From Flavobacterium cutihirudinis (GTDB lineage: Bacteria; Bacteroidota; Bacteroidia; Flavobacteriales; Flavobacteriaceae), in the NCBI RefSeq assembly GCF_003385895.1, contig NZ_QRDQ01000011.1, positions 248,001-312,000 on the forward strand: a stretch of DNA of 64,000 nt, read 5' to 3'. Shown piece after piece: positions 51,351 through 57,921 of this stretch. The notes under the pieces were generated by a model. The model saw only the letters and a program-made list of their open reading frames with translations. It had not been told where the DNA came from and ran no database searches. Position 1 is the first letter of the stretch. Each line of letters opens with the position of its first letter. Position numbers and translations under genes: made by a program.

Positions 51351-51545
51351 ATGTTAATTATACCAATTAAAGACGGAGAAAATATCGATAGAGCATTAAA
51401 GCGCTATAAAAGAAAATTTGATAAAACAGGAACTGTTCGTCAATTAAGAGCACGTACTGCTTTTATTAAGCCTTCTGTAATCAAAAGAGCACAGATTCAA
51501 AAAGCGGCTTACATCCAAGGCTTGAGAGATAGTTTGGAAAGTTAG
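51351..51545 (+). CDS. rpsU: 30S ribosomal protein bS21
   Basis: This 64-residue basic protein starts MLIIPIKDGENIDRALKRYKRKF, the family N-terminus, and continues with TGTVRQLRARTAFIKPSVIKR. In Bacteroidota, bS21 helps cover the anti-Shine-Dalgarno region of 16S rRNA together with bS6 and bS18. The gene has a full promoter and a very strong SD (AGGAGGTG), unlike its neighbours. That supports feedback: ribosomes short of bS21 have a free anti-SD and would translate this mRNA best. A terminator (51570-51608) makes it monocistronic. Confidence 0.98.
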   Translation: MLIIPIKDGENIDRALKRYKRKFDKTGTVRQLRARTAFIKPSVIKRAQIQKAAYIQGLRDSLES

Positions 51546-51569
51546 TATTAGCTTTTTTAAAAATAAATT

Positions 51570-51608
51570 ACCGTTAGTTGTCAATATTTTGATGCTAACG
51601 GTTTTTTT
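51570..51608 (+). terminator. rpsU terminator
   Basis: ACCGTTAG and CTAACGGT pair around a 15-nt loop, followed by seven Ts. Confidence 0.92.
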
Positions 51609-51651
51609 ATGTTTAATTTTGAGATAAGGTTTGCTTTTTAAAAGAAATGTA

Positions 51652-52545
51652 ATGAAGTCGAATAAAGATGCTTTTCGGGATTATCTTCAGTTGGAAAAAA
51701 AATATTCTGCTCACACGGTTACGGCTTATTTGAATGATATTTGTTTTTTTGAAAGCTTTAATGAGGCTTCGTTTGATCAGGTGAATATTGATCAGGTGAA
51801 TTATGGGCAAATAAGAAGTTGGATAGTTTTCTTGGTGGATCAAGGAGTTTCTAATGTGTCTGTAAATAGAAAAATGGCTTCTTTGAAGGCTTTTTACAGG
51901 TTTCTTTTAAAAACGAAGCAAATTGATGTGAGTCCTATGTTGAAGCATAAAGCTTTGAAAACGCCAAAAATAGTTCAGGTTCCTTTTTCTGAAAAAGAAT
52001 TGAAAGATTTGCTAAATGTGATTTCTGATCCGGTTGGTTTTGAGGAGATTCGTGATAAGCTTATTGTTGAGATGTTTTATATGACGGGAATGCGTCGTGC
52101 GGAATTGATTGGTTTGATGATTAAAAATGTAGATCTTTCTAATAGAACAATAAAGGTTTTGGGAAAAAGAAATAAAGAGCGAATTATTCCTGTTTTGCCT
52201 ATTATAGTGGATCAGATAAGTGTTTATATAAAGGAGAGGGGTGGTTTAGATGTTGTGGTTGATTTGGATTATTTTTTTGTTTCGAAAAAAGGATTAAAAT
52301 TGAGTGAATCTTTTGTTTATCGTTTAATAAATTCATACTTTAGTAGAGTCTCTGAAAAGGTGAAGAAAAGTCCGCATGTGCTTCGTCATACTTTTGCAAC
52401 TCACTTATTAAATAACGGGGCAGATTTGAATTCAGTTAAAGAGTTATTAGGGCATTCTAGTTTGGCATCTACTCAGGTTTATACTCATAATAGTTTGGCG
52501 GAACTTAAAAAGGTTTATATAGATGCGCATCCAAGAAGCAAATAA
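51652..52545 (+). CDS. xerC: XerC/XerD-type tyrosine recombinase
   Basis: This 297-residue protein has an N-terminal SAM-like core-binding domain (about 5-85) and a catalytic domain. The Arg lies in TGMRRAEL, the His/Arg pair in SPHVLRHTFATHLL, the His in LLGHSSLASTQ and the nucleophile Tyr in VYTH. Length and standing fit the chromosome-dimer resolvases, not phage integrases. The start MKSNKD is preferred over an ATG 21 nt upstream. hpf follows 34 nt later, a conserved neighbour in Flavobacteriia. Confidence 0.92.
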   Translation: MKSNKDAFRDYLQLEKKYSAHTVTAYLNDICFFESFNEASFDQVNIDQVNYGQIRSWIVFLVDQGVSNVSVNRKMASLKAFYRFLLKTKQIDVSPMLKHKALKTPKIVQVPFSEKELKDLLNVISDPVGFEEIRDKLIVEMFYMTGMRRAELIGLMIKNVDLSNRTIKVLGKRNKERIIPVLPIIVDQISVYIKERGGLDVVVDLDYFFVSKKGLKLSESFVYRLINSYFSRVSEKVKKSPHVLRHTFATHLLNNGADLNSVKELLGHSSLASTQVYTHNSLAELKKVYIDAHPRSK

Positions 52546-52579
52546 TGGTTCTAAAATGTTAAATCCTAAAATTTGTATT

Positions 52580-52882
52580 ATGAAGGTAGATGTTCATGCA
52601 GTTAACTTTACTGTTGACAGAAAATTGGTCGATTTTATTCAGGAGAGAATGGATAAGCTAGAAAAATACTACGACCGTGTGGTTTCGTCTGATGTTTTTT
52701 TAAAAGTTGAAAGAACTAGTGATAAAGAGAACAAGGTGGTGGAGATTAAGATTAATGTTCCTGGTGATGATTTTTTGGTAAAAAAACAGTGTAAGACATT
52801 TGAAGAGGCGGTTGAGCTTTCGGCAGAATCTTTAGAACGTTTGCTTGTAAAAAGGAAAGAAAAAATAAGAGCGCATATTTAA
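52580..52882 (+). CDS. hpf: ribosome hibernation promoting factor, short form
   Basis: This 100-residue protein is a stand-alone HPF/RaiA domain: MKVDVHAVNFTVDRKLVDFIQERMDKLEKYYDRVV, EVKINVPGDD-like strands and EEAVELSAESLERLLVKRKEKI. It binds the ribosome decoding region during stress or stationary phase. The ATG at this position is chosen: upstream in-frame ATGs overlap the end of xerC and would add 8-19 unrelated residues. Being short, it lacks the dimerising C-terminal domain of long HPF. Confidence 0.93.
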   Translation: MKVDVHAVNFTVDRKLVDFIQERMDKLEKYYDRVVSSDVFLKVERTSDKENKVVEIKINVPGDDFLVKKQCKTFEEAVELSAESLERLLVKRKEKIRAHI

Positions 52883-52906
52883 TTGAAAATTTTTTTAAAA
52901 AATGTT

Positions 52907-52935
52907 TTGATTAAAAGATAAAATAGCTACATTTG
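52907..52935 (+). promoter_or_regulatory. promoter of the tRNA-tuf-rpl-rpo cluster
   Basis: TTG (52907-52909) and TACATTTG (52928-52935) have an 18-nt spacing, a full consensus match, about 37 nt before the first tRNA. Confidence 0.75.
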
Positions 52936-52972
52936 CAGTCCGTTAGAAATAGCGGACTTTTTTAATGTATTC

Positions 52973-53046
52973 GCCGATGTAGCTCAGCTGGCTAGAGCAG
53001 CTGATTTGTAATCAGCAGGTCGTGGGTTCGAGTCCCTCTATCGGCT
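52973..53046 (+). tRNA. tRNA-Thr(UGU)
   Basis: A cloverleaf with acceptor GCCGATG/TATCGGC (one G-T pair), D arm AGCTCAGCTGGCTAGAGC, anticodon arm GCTGA-TTTGTAA-TCAGC (TGT), and T arm with GGTTCGAGTCC. Discriminator T. It is the first gene of the tRNA-tuf cluster. Confidence 0.97.
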
Positions 53047-53109
53047 CAAAAAAAAACATTCCTAATGTGTTTGGGATAGGTTCTTTAAGGTAATGGAATT
53101 TTAAAATTA

Positions 53110-53190
53110 GGGGAGATACTCAAGCGGCCAACGAGGGCAGACTGTAAATCTGCTGTGTGAACTTCGCAGGTTCGAATCCTGCTCTCCCCA
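53110..53190 (+). tRNA. tRNA-Tyr(GUA)
   Basis: A class II tRNA with acceptor GGGGAGA/TCTCCCC, anticodon arm GCAGA-CTGTAAA-TCTGC (GTA), and a long variable arm before GGTTCGAATCC. Discriminator A. Confidence 0.97.
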
Positions 53191-53237
53191 CAAAAAAAGA
53201 AGTTTAGATTCTAAGAGGTCTAAAATCAGAACTCTCT

Positions 53238-53309
53238 GCCGGTGTAGCTCAGGGGTAGAGTGCTTCCTTGGTAAGGAAGAGGTCTCGGGTTCAAATCCCG
53301 ACATTGGCT
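53238..53309 (+). tRNA. tRNA-Thr(GGU)
   Basis: Acceptor GCCGGTG/CATTGGC with two G-T pairs, anticodon arm CTTCC-TTGGTAA-GGAAG (GGT), T arm with GGTTCAAATCC. Discriminator T, as in the first Thr tRNA. It ends 55 nt before tuf. Confidence 0.95.
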
Positions 53310-53364
53310 CAAGTAAGTAGGAAATTGAAAATTAATATATAACTAAGATTAAAAATTAAGTAAA

Positions 53365-54552
53365 ATGGCAAAGGAGAATTTTAATCGTTCCAAACCGCAC
53401 TTAAACATAGGTACAATTGGACACGTAGATCACGGAAAAACTACATTAACTGCTGCAATTACTAAAGTATTGTCAGATGCTGGTTACTGTCAAGCAAAAT
53501 CGTTTGATCAAATCGATAACGCTCCAGAGGAGAAAGAAAGAGGTATTACTATTAATACATCACACGTAGAGTATGAAACAGCTAACCGTCACTACGCTCA
53601 CGTTGACTGTCCAGGTCACGCGGATTACGTAAAGAACATGGTTACTGGTGCTGCTCAAATGGACGGAGCTATCTTAGTAGTTGCTGCTACAGATGGTCCA
53701 ATGCCACAAACTCGTGAGCACATCCTTTTAGGACGTCAGGTTGGTATTCCAAGAATCGTTGTTTTCATGAACAAAGTGGATATGGTTGATGATGCTGAGT
53801 TGTTAGAGCTTGTTGAAATGGAAATTAGAGATTTATTATCTTTCTACGAATATGATGGAGATAATGGTCCTGTAGTTCAAGGTTCTGCTTTAGGAGGATT
53901 AAACAATGATCCAAACTGGGTACCTAAAATTATCGAATTAATGGAAGCTGTTGATGCTTGGATCGAAGAGCCAGTACGTGACGTAGCTAAACCATTCTTG
54001 ATGCCAGTTGAGGACGTATTTACAATTACAGGTCGTGGAACTGTTGCTACAGGTCGTATCGAAACTGGAGTTGCTAATACTGGAGATCCTGTTGAAATCA
54101 TTGGTATGGGAGCTGAAAAATTAACTTCTACTATTACAGGAGTTGAGATGTTCCGTAAAATCCTTGACAGAGGTGAAGCTGGAGATAACGTAGGTTTATT
54201 GTTAAGAGGTATTGATAAAGCTGATATCAAAAGAGGTATGGTTATTATTAAGCCAGGTTCAGTAAAACCACACGCTAAATTCAAAGCTGAGGTTTATATC
54301 TTGAAAAAAGAAGAAGGTGGACGTCACACTCCATTCCACAATAACTACCGTCCACAGTTCTACGTACGTACAACTGACGTAACTGGAGTTATTACTTTAC
54401 CAGCAGGTGTAGAGATGGTAATGCCAGGTGATAACTTAACTATTGAAGTTGCTTTATTAAGCCCAATCGCTATGAACGTAGGTTTACGTTTTGCTATCCG
54501 TGAAGGTGGTAGAACAGTTGGTGCTGGTCAGGTTACTGAAATCGTAGAGTAA
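53365..54552 (+). CDS. tuf: elongation factor Tu
   Basis: This 395-residue GTPase brings aminoacyl-tRNA to the ribosome. G1 is GHVDHGKT (residues 19-26), switch II is DCPGHADYVKNM, G4 is MNKVDM, and G5 is SALGGLN. The two following beta-barrels carry GRGTVATGRIETGV and NNYRPQFYVRTTDVTG. Codon use is strongly biased, as expected for high expression. It follows the three tRNAs and precedes a hairpin and tRNA-Trp. Confidence 0.99.
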   Translation: MAKENFNRSKPHLNIGTIGHVDHGKTTLTAAITKVLSDAGYCQAKSFDQIDNAPEEKERGITINTSHVEYETANRHYAHVDCPGHADYVKNMVTGAAQMDGAILVVAATDGPMPQTREHILLGRQVGIPRIVVFMNKVDMVDDAELLELVEMEIRDLLSFYEYDGDNGPVVQGSALGGLNNDPNWVPKIIELMEAVDAWIEEPVRDVAKPFLMPVEDVFTITGRGTVATGRIETGVANTGDPVEIIGMGAEKLTSTITGVEMFRKILDRGEAGDNVGLLLRGIDKADIKRGMVIIKPGSVKPHAKFKAEVYILKKEEGGRHTPFHNNYRPQFYVRTTDVTGVITLPAGVEMVMPGDNLTIEVALLSPIAMNVGLRFAIREGGRTVGAGQVTEIVE

Positions 54553-54567
54553 TTCTATAAATAAATA

Positions 54568-54604
54568 AAAGCCAGTGATTTTCTTAATTGAAATCACTGG
54601 CTTT
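54568..54604 (+). terminator. hairpin between tuf and tRNA-Trp
   Basis: AAAGCCAGTGATTT and AAATCACTGGCTTT form a perfect 14-bp stem around TCTTAATTG. There is only a short T-run (TTTAATTA) after it, so it may be a processing site or partial terminator, not a full stop. Confidence 0.75.
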
Positions 54605-54608
54605 AATT

Positions 54609-54679
54609 ACGGGCGTAGTTCAAGGGTAGAATAGCGGTCTCCAAAACCGTTGATGGGGGTTCGAATCCCTCCGCCCGTG
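54609..54679 (+). tRNA. tRNA-Trp(CCA)
   Basis: Acceptor ACGGGCG/CGCCCGT, anticodon arm GCGGT-CTCCAAA-ACCGT (CCA), T arm GGGTTCGAATCCC. Discriminator G. It lies directly after the tuf hairpin and 18 nt before secE. Confidence 0.97.
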
Positions 54680-54697
54680 CAATAAAAAATATATCAA

Positions 54698-54895
54698 ATG
54701 ACAAAAGTTACTAATTATTTATCAGAGGCTTTCGAGGAGTTAAAGTCAAATGTTACTTGGCCAGCTTGGGCTGAGGTTCAAAAATTGACAATTGTTGTGG
54801 CTGTATTTTCGATTCTATTTGCTTTGGCAACTTGGGGAGTAGACGAATTTTTTGCAAAAGCTTTGGCTGGATTTTTTAACTGGTTAAAAGGGTAA
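54698..54895 (+). CDS. secE: protein translocase subunit SecE
   Basis: This 65-residue single-spanning protein has the SecE core FEELKSNVTWPAWAEVQKLTIVV followed by a membrane segment (about 28-50, IVVAVFSILFALATW). It is the short one-helix form common outside Gammaproteobacteria. The place between tRNA-Trp and nusG is the canonical one. Confidence 0.95.
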   Translation: MTKVTNYLSEAFEELKSNVTWPAWAEVQKLTIVVAVFSILFALATWGVDEFFAKALAGFFNWLKG

Positions 54896-54905
54896 TTTTT
54901 TTGTG

Positions 54906-55457
54906 ATGGCAGATAATAATGTGAAAAAATGGTACGTAGTTAGAGCGGTTAGTGGTCAAGAGAATAAAGTGAAAGCTTATATCGAGACTGAGATTGCGAG
55001 ATTAGGTATGGAGGATTATGTTTCTCAGGTTTTGGTTCCTACTGAAAAAGTAGTAACTGTAAAAGATGGGAAAAAATCATCTAAGGATAAAGTGTATTTT
55101 CCTGGATATGTTATGATCGAAGCTAACCTAGTTGGTGAGATACCTCATATTATTAAGTCTATTACAAGTGTAATTGGTTTTTTAGGTGAAATTAAAGGTG
55201 GGGAACCTGTTCCTTTGAGATTATCTGAAGTAAATCGTATGTTAGGAAAAGTTGATGAGTTAGCTGTAAATACAGATACTCGTGCTATTCCTTTCAACTT
55301 AGGTGAAACTGTAAAAGTGATCGATGGTCCTTTTAATGGTTTTAACGGTACGGTTGAAAAGATCAATGAAGAGAAGCGTAAACTTGAGGTTATGGTTAAG
55401 ATTTTCGGAAGAAAAACACCGTTGGAGTTGAGTTTTATGCAAGTTGAAAAAGTATAA
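54906..55457 (+). CDS. nusG: transcription termination/antitermination protein NusG
   Basis: This 183-residue factor binds RNA polymerase. The N-terminal NGN domain has KKWYVVRAVSGQENKVKAYI and KVYFPGYVMIEANL, and the C-terminal KOW domain has NLGETVKVIDGPFNGFNGTVEKI. The ATG at this position is chosen over the GTG one codon before it. It is 10 nt after secE and precedes rplK. Confidence 0.98.
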   Translation: MADNNVKKWYVVRAVSGQENKVKAYIETEIARLGMEDYVSQVLVPTEKVVTVKDGKKSSKDKVYFPGYVMIEANLVGEIPHIIKSITSVIGFLGEIKGGEPVPLRLSEVNRMLGKVDELAVNTDTRAIPFNLGETVKVIDGPFNGFNGTVEKINEEKRKLEVMVKIFGRKTPLELSFMQVEKV

Positions 55458-55480
55458 TTTTTTGTTACATATATAATATC

Positions 55481-55509
55481 CATCACAATCGCTTCCATTG
55501 ATTGTGGTG
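55481..55509 (+). promoter_or_regulatory. hairpin in the rplK leader
   Basis: CACAATC (55484-55490) pairs with GATTGTG (55500-55506), extended by CA...TG. It lies 16-44 nt before the rplK start. In other bacteria the rplK-rplA mRNA carries the L1 autoregulatory site here; this hairpin is a candidate, and its identity is not proven. Confidence 0.45.
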
Positions 55510-55524
55510 TTAAATTTTTTAAAA

Positions 55525-55962
55525 ATGGCTAAAGAAATTAGTAAGGTAGTTAAACTACAAGTTAAGGGAGGTGCTGCGAACCCGTCGCCACCGGTTGGAC
55601 CTGCTTTAGGAGCTGCTGGGGTAAACATCATGGAGTTCTGTAAGCAATTTAATGCTAGAACTCAGGATAAACCTGGCAAAATTTGTCCAGTGCAAATCAC
55701 TGTGTACAAAGACAAATCATTTGATTTTGTTGTTAAGACTCCTCCAGCAGCAGTTCAGTTAATGGAAGCTGCAAAGCTAAAATCTGGTTCTGGTGAGCCT
55801 AATCGTAAAAAAGTAGCTAGTGTTACTTGGGAACAAATTAGAACTATTGCTGAAGACAAAATGCCAGACTTAAATGCTTTCACTATTGAGAAAGCGATGA
55901 GTATGGTTGCTGGAACAGCTAGATCTATGGGTATAACTGTATCAGGAGATGCTCCTTTTTAA
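55525..55962 (+). CDS. rplK: 50S ribosomal protein uL11
   Basis: This 145-residue protein starts MAKEISKVVKLQVKGGAANPSPPVGPALG, the family N-terminus with the Pro-rich hinge, and continues with CKQFNARTQ and a C-terminal AGTARSMGITV. It binds 23S rRNA at the GTPase centre. A start 27 nt upstream exists but would add unrelated residues. rplA follows 13 nt later. Confidence 0.98.
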   Translation: MAKEISKVVKLQVKGGAANPSPPVGPALGAAGVNIMEFCKQFNARTQDKPGKICPVQITVYKDKSFDFVVKTPPAAVQLMEAAKLKSGSGEPNRKKVASVTWEQIRTIAEDKMPDLNAFTIEKAMSMVAGTARSMGITVSGDAPF

Positions 55963-55975
55963 TTAAGAGAAAGAC

Positions 55976-56665
55976 ATGGCAAAATTAACAAAAAAGCAAA
56001 AAGAGGCTGCTTCAAAAATTGAAAAGAACAAATTATACTCTCTAAAAGATGCTGCGGCATTATTGAAAGTTGTTGCTTCTGCAAAATTTGATGAGTCTGT
56101 TGATATCGCAGTTCGTTTGGGTGTTGATCCAAGAAAAGCGAATCAAATGGTAAGAGGTGTGGTTACATTGCCTCACGGAACTGGTAAAGATGTAAAAGTA
56201 TTAGCATTGGTTACTCCAGATAAAGAAGCGGAAGCTAAAGAAGCTGGGGCTGACTACGTTGGTCTTGATGATTATTTACAGAAAATTAAAGATGGTTGGA
56301 CAGATGTTGATGTTATTATCACTATGCCTGCTGTTATGGGTAAATTAGGTCCATTAGGTCGTATTTTAGGACCTAGAGGTTTAATGCCAAACCCTAAAAC
56401 AGGTACTGTAACTATGGATGTTGCAAAAGCTGTTCAAGAGGTTAAAGCTGGTAAAATTGACTTTAAAGTTGATAAAACTGGTATCGTTCACGCAGGAATT
56501 GGTAAAGTTTCTTTTGGAGCTGAGCAAATTGTTGACAACGCACACGAAATTATTCAAACATTAATAAAACTTAAACCAACTGCTGCTAAAGGTACATACA
56601 TTAAAGGTATTCACCTTACAAGCACTATGAGTCCTGCTATTGCATTAGACCCAAAAGCAGTATAA
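55976..56665 (+). CDS. rplA: 50S ribosomal protein uL1
   Basis: This 229-residue protein of the mobile L1 stalk contains VDIAVRLGVDPRKANQMVRG, GRILGPRGLMPNPKTGTVT and VDKTGIVHAGIGKVSF. Length is normal. In many bacteria it represses its own rplKA mRNA. Confidence 0.99.
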   Translation: MAKLTKKQKEAASKIEKNKLYSLKDAAALLKVVASAKFDESVDIAVRLGVDPRKANQMVRGVVTLPHGTGKDVKVLALVTPDKEAEAKEAGADYVGLDDYLQKIKDGWTDVDVIITMPAVMGKLGPLGRILGPRGLMPNPKTGTVTMDVAKAVQEVKAGKIDFKVDKTGIVHAGIGKVSFGAEQIVDNAHEIIQTLIKLKPTAAKGTYIKGIHLTSTMSPAIALDPKAV

Positions 56666-56687
56666 TTGGTAGTTAAAAATTTTTAGT

Positions 56688-57191
56688 ATGACTAGAGAAG
56701 AAAAATCAATCGCGATTGAAAATTTAACTGCGCAGTTAGCTGGTACAAATATCATTTATGTATCTGATATTTCTGGTTTAAACGCAGAGACAACTTCAAA
56801 CTTACGTAGAGCTTGTTTTAAAGCTGGAATCAAATTAGAAGTAGTAAAGAATACTTTGCTTGCAAAAGCAATGGAAGCTTCTGCTAATGATTATGGTGAT
56901 TTACCTACAGTTTTAACTGGTAACAGTGCAATCTTTATTTCTGATGTTGCTAACGCACCTGGAAAAATTATCAAAGATTTCCGTAAGAAATCTGACAAAC
57001 CAGTTTTAAAAGGAGCTTATATCAATTCTGAAGTATATATTGGGGATAACCAATTAGATGCATTAGCTACGATTAAATCTAAAGAAGAGCTTATTGGAGA
57101 AATCATTGGATTATTACAATCTCCAGCTCAAAGAATTATTTCTGCTTTACAAAACAAATTCGCAGGAAGCGAAGAAGAAACTGAAGCATAA
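56688..57191 (+). CDS. rplJ: 50S ribosomal protein uL10
   Basis: This 167-residue protein anchors the bL12 stalk. The blocks are EEKSIAIENLTAQLAGTNIIYV, SGLNAETTSNLRRACFKAGIKLEVVKNTL and the C-terminal helix ISALQNKFAGSE that binds bL12 dimers. The 93-nt gap to rplL holds no gene. Confidence 0.98.
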   Translation: MTREEKSIAIENLTAQLAGTNIIYVSDISGLNAETTSNLRRACFKAGIKLEVVKNTLLAKAMEASANDYGDLPTVLTGNSAIFISDVANAPGKIIKDFRKKSDKPVLKGAYINSEVYIGDNQLDALATIKSKEELIGEIIGLLQSPAQRIISALQNKFAGSEEETEA

Positions 57192-57284
57192 TAATAAAGA
57201 CAGGGAAGCTTGCTTTCTTGTTGCTTAATTAGCGCACAATAATTAAATTATATTTTTACAAAATCATTTTAAACGATAGAAAAA

Positions 57285-57656
57285 ATGGCAGATTTGAAAC
57301 AATTCGCAGAACAATTAGTTAACTTAACAGTTAAAGAAGTTAACGAATTAGCAACAATATTAAAAGACGAGTATGGTATCGAGCCTGCTGCTGCAGCTGT
57401 AGTAGTTGCTGCTGGTGGTGGAGAAGGTGCTGCTGAAGAAGCACAAACTGAATTTACAGTTGTATTAAAAGAAGCTGGTGCTTCTAAATTAGCAGTTGTG
57501 AAATTAGTAAAAGAACTTACAGGTTTAGGTCTTAAAGAAGCTAAAGATGTAGTTGACGGTGCTCCAAGCAACGTTAAAGAAGGTGTTTCTAAAGAAGAGG
57601 CTGAAGGTCTTAAGAAAGCATTAGAAGAAGCTGGAGCTGTAGTTGAATTAAAATAA
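57285..57656 (+). CDS. rplL: 50S ribosomal protein bL12
   Basis: This 123-residue acidic stalk protein has an N-terminal dimerisation helix region, an Ala/Gly hinge (AAAVVVAAGGGEGAAEEA) and a C-terminal domain with LVKELTGLGLKEAKDVVDGAPSNVKEG. It recruits translation GTPases. A hairpin (57679-57722) follows and may reduce read-through into rpoB. Confidence 0.99.
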   Translation: MADLKQFAEQLVNLTVKEVNELATILKDEYGIEPAAAAVVVAAGGGEGAAEEAQTEFTVVLKEAGASKLAVVKLVKELTGLGLKEAKDVVDGAPSNVKEGVSKEEAEGLKKALEEAGAVVELK

Positions 57657-57678
57657 TTCAACTCGGTTTTAAGAACTA

Positions 57679-57722
57679 GGTTTAGGTCCTGAGTTAACAC
57701 TCAAAGGCCTAAACCATTTTTC
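57679..57722 (+). terminator. attenuator hairpin between rplL and rpoB
   Basis: GGTTTAGG and CCTAAACC pair, with an inner GAGT/ACTC stem, followed by ATTTTTCG. The short T-run suggests partial termination, which would lower rpoBC relative to rplJL, as the rplL-rpoB attenuator does in other bacteria. The 57723-57921 remainder shows no gene. Confidence 0.75.
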
Positions 57723-57921
57723 GTATAATAAAATACATTAAATTTTATTATCAAATAGTTTAATATACGAAAGAGTTTTTGATCAATACGAAGAAAAAAA
57801 ATTGAACTGAATTAATCGTTTTATTTTTAAAGATGTATTGATTTTAAAAAGAAAGTATAAACTACGCAGTGTGTTTTTACACAAAAAAATTACTTTTTTT
57901 TAATCAAAATTTTGTCCATTG

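Noticed and set aside
51652..52545. Tyrosine recombinase as sign of a prophage or integrative element
   Set aside because: It is the size and type of XerC/XerD, sits next to hpf and rpsU in a housekeeping region, and no att sites or phage genes are nearby.
52523..52579. Longer hpf start overlapping xerC
   Set aside because: The added residues are not part of the HPF domain, which begins MKVDVHAVNFTVDRK.
57269..57700. 143-codon minus-strand frame over rplL
   Set aside because: It is an antisense shadow of the Ala/Gly-rich rplL gene with low-complexity Ser/Thr/Pro composition.
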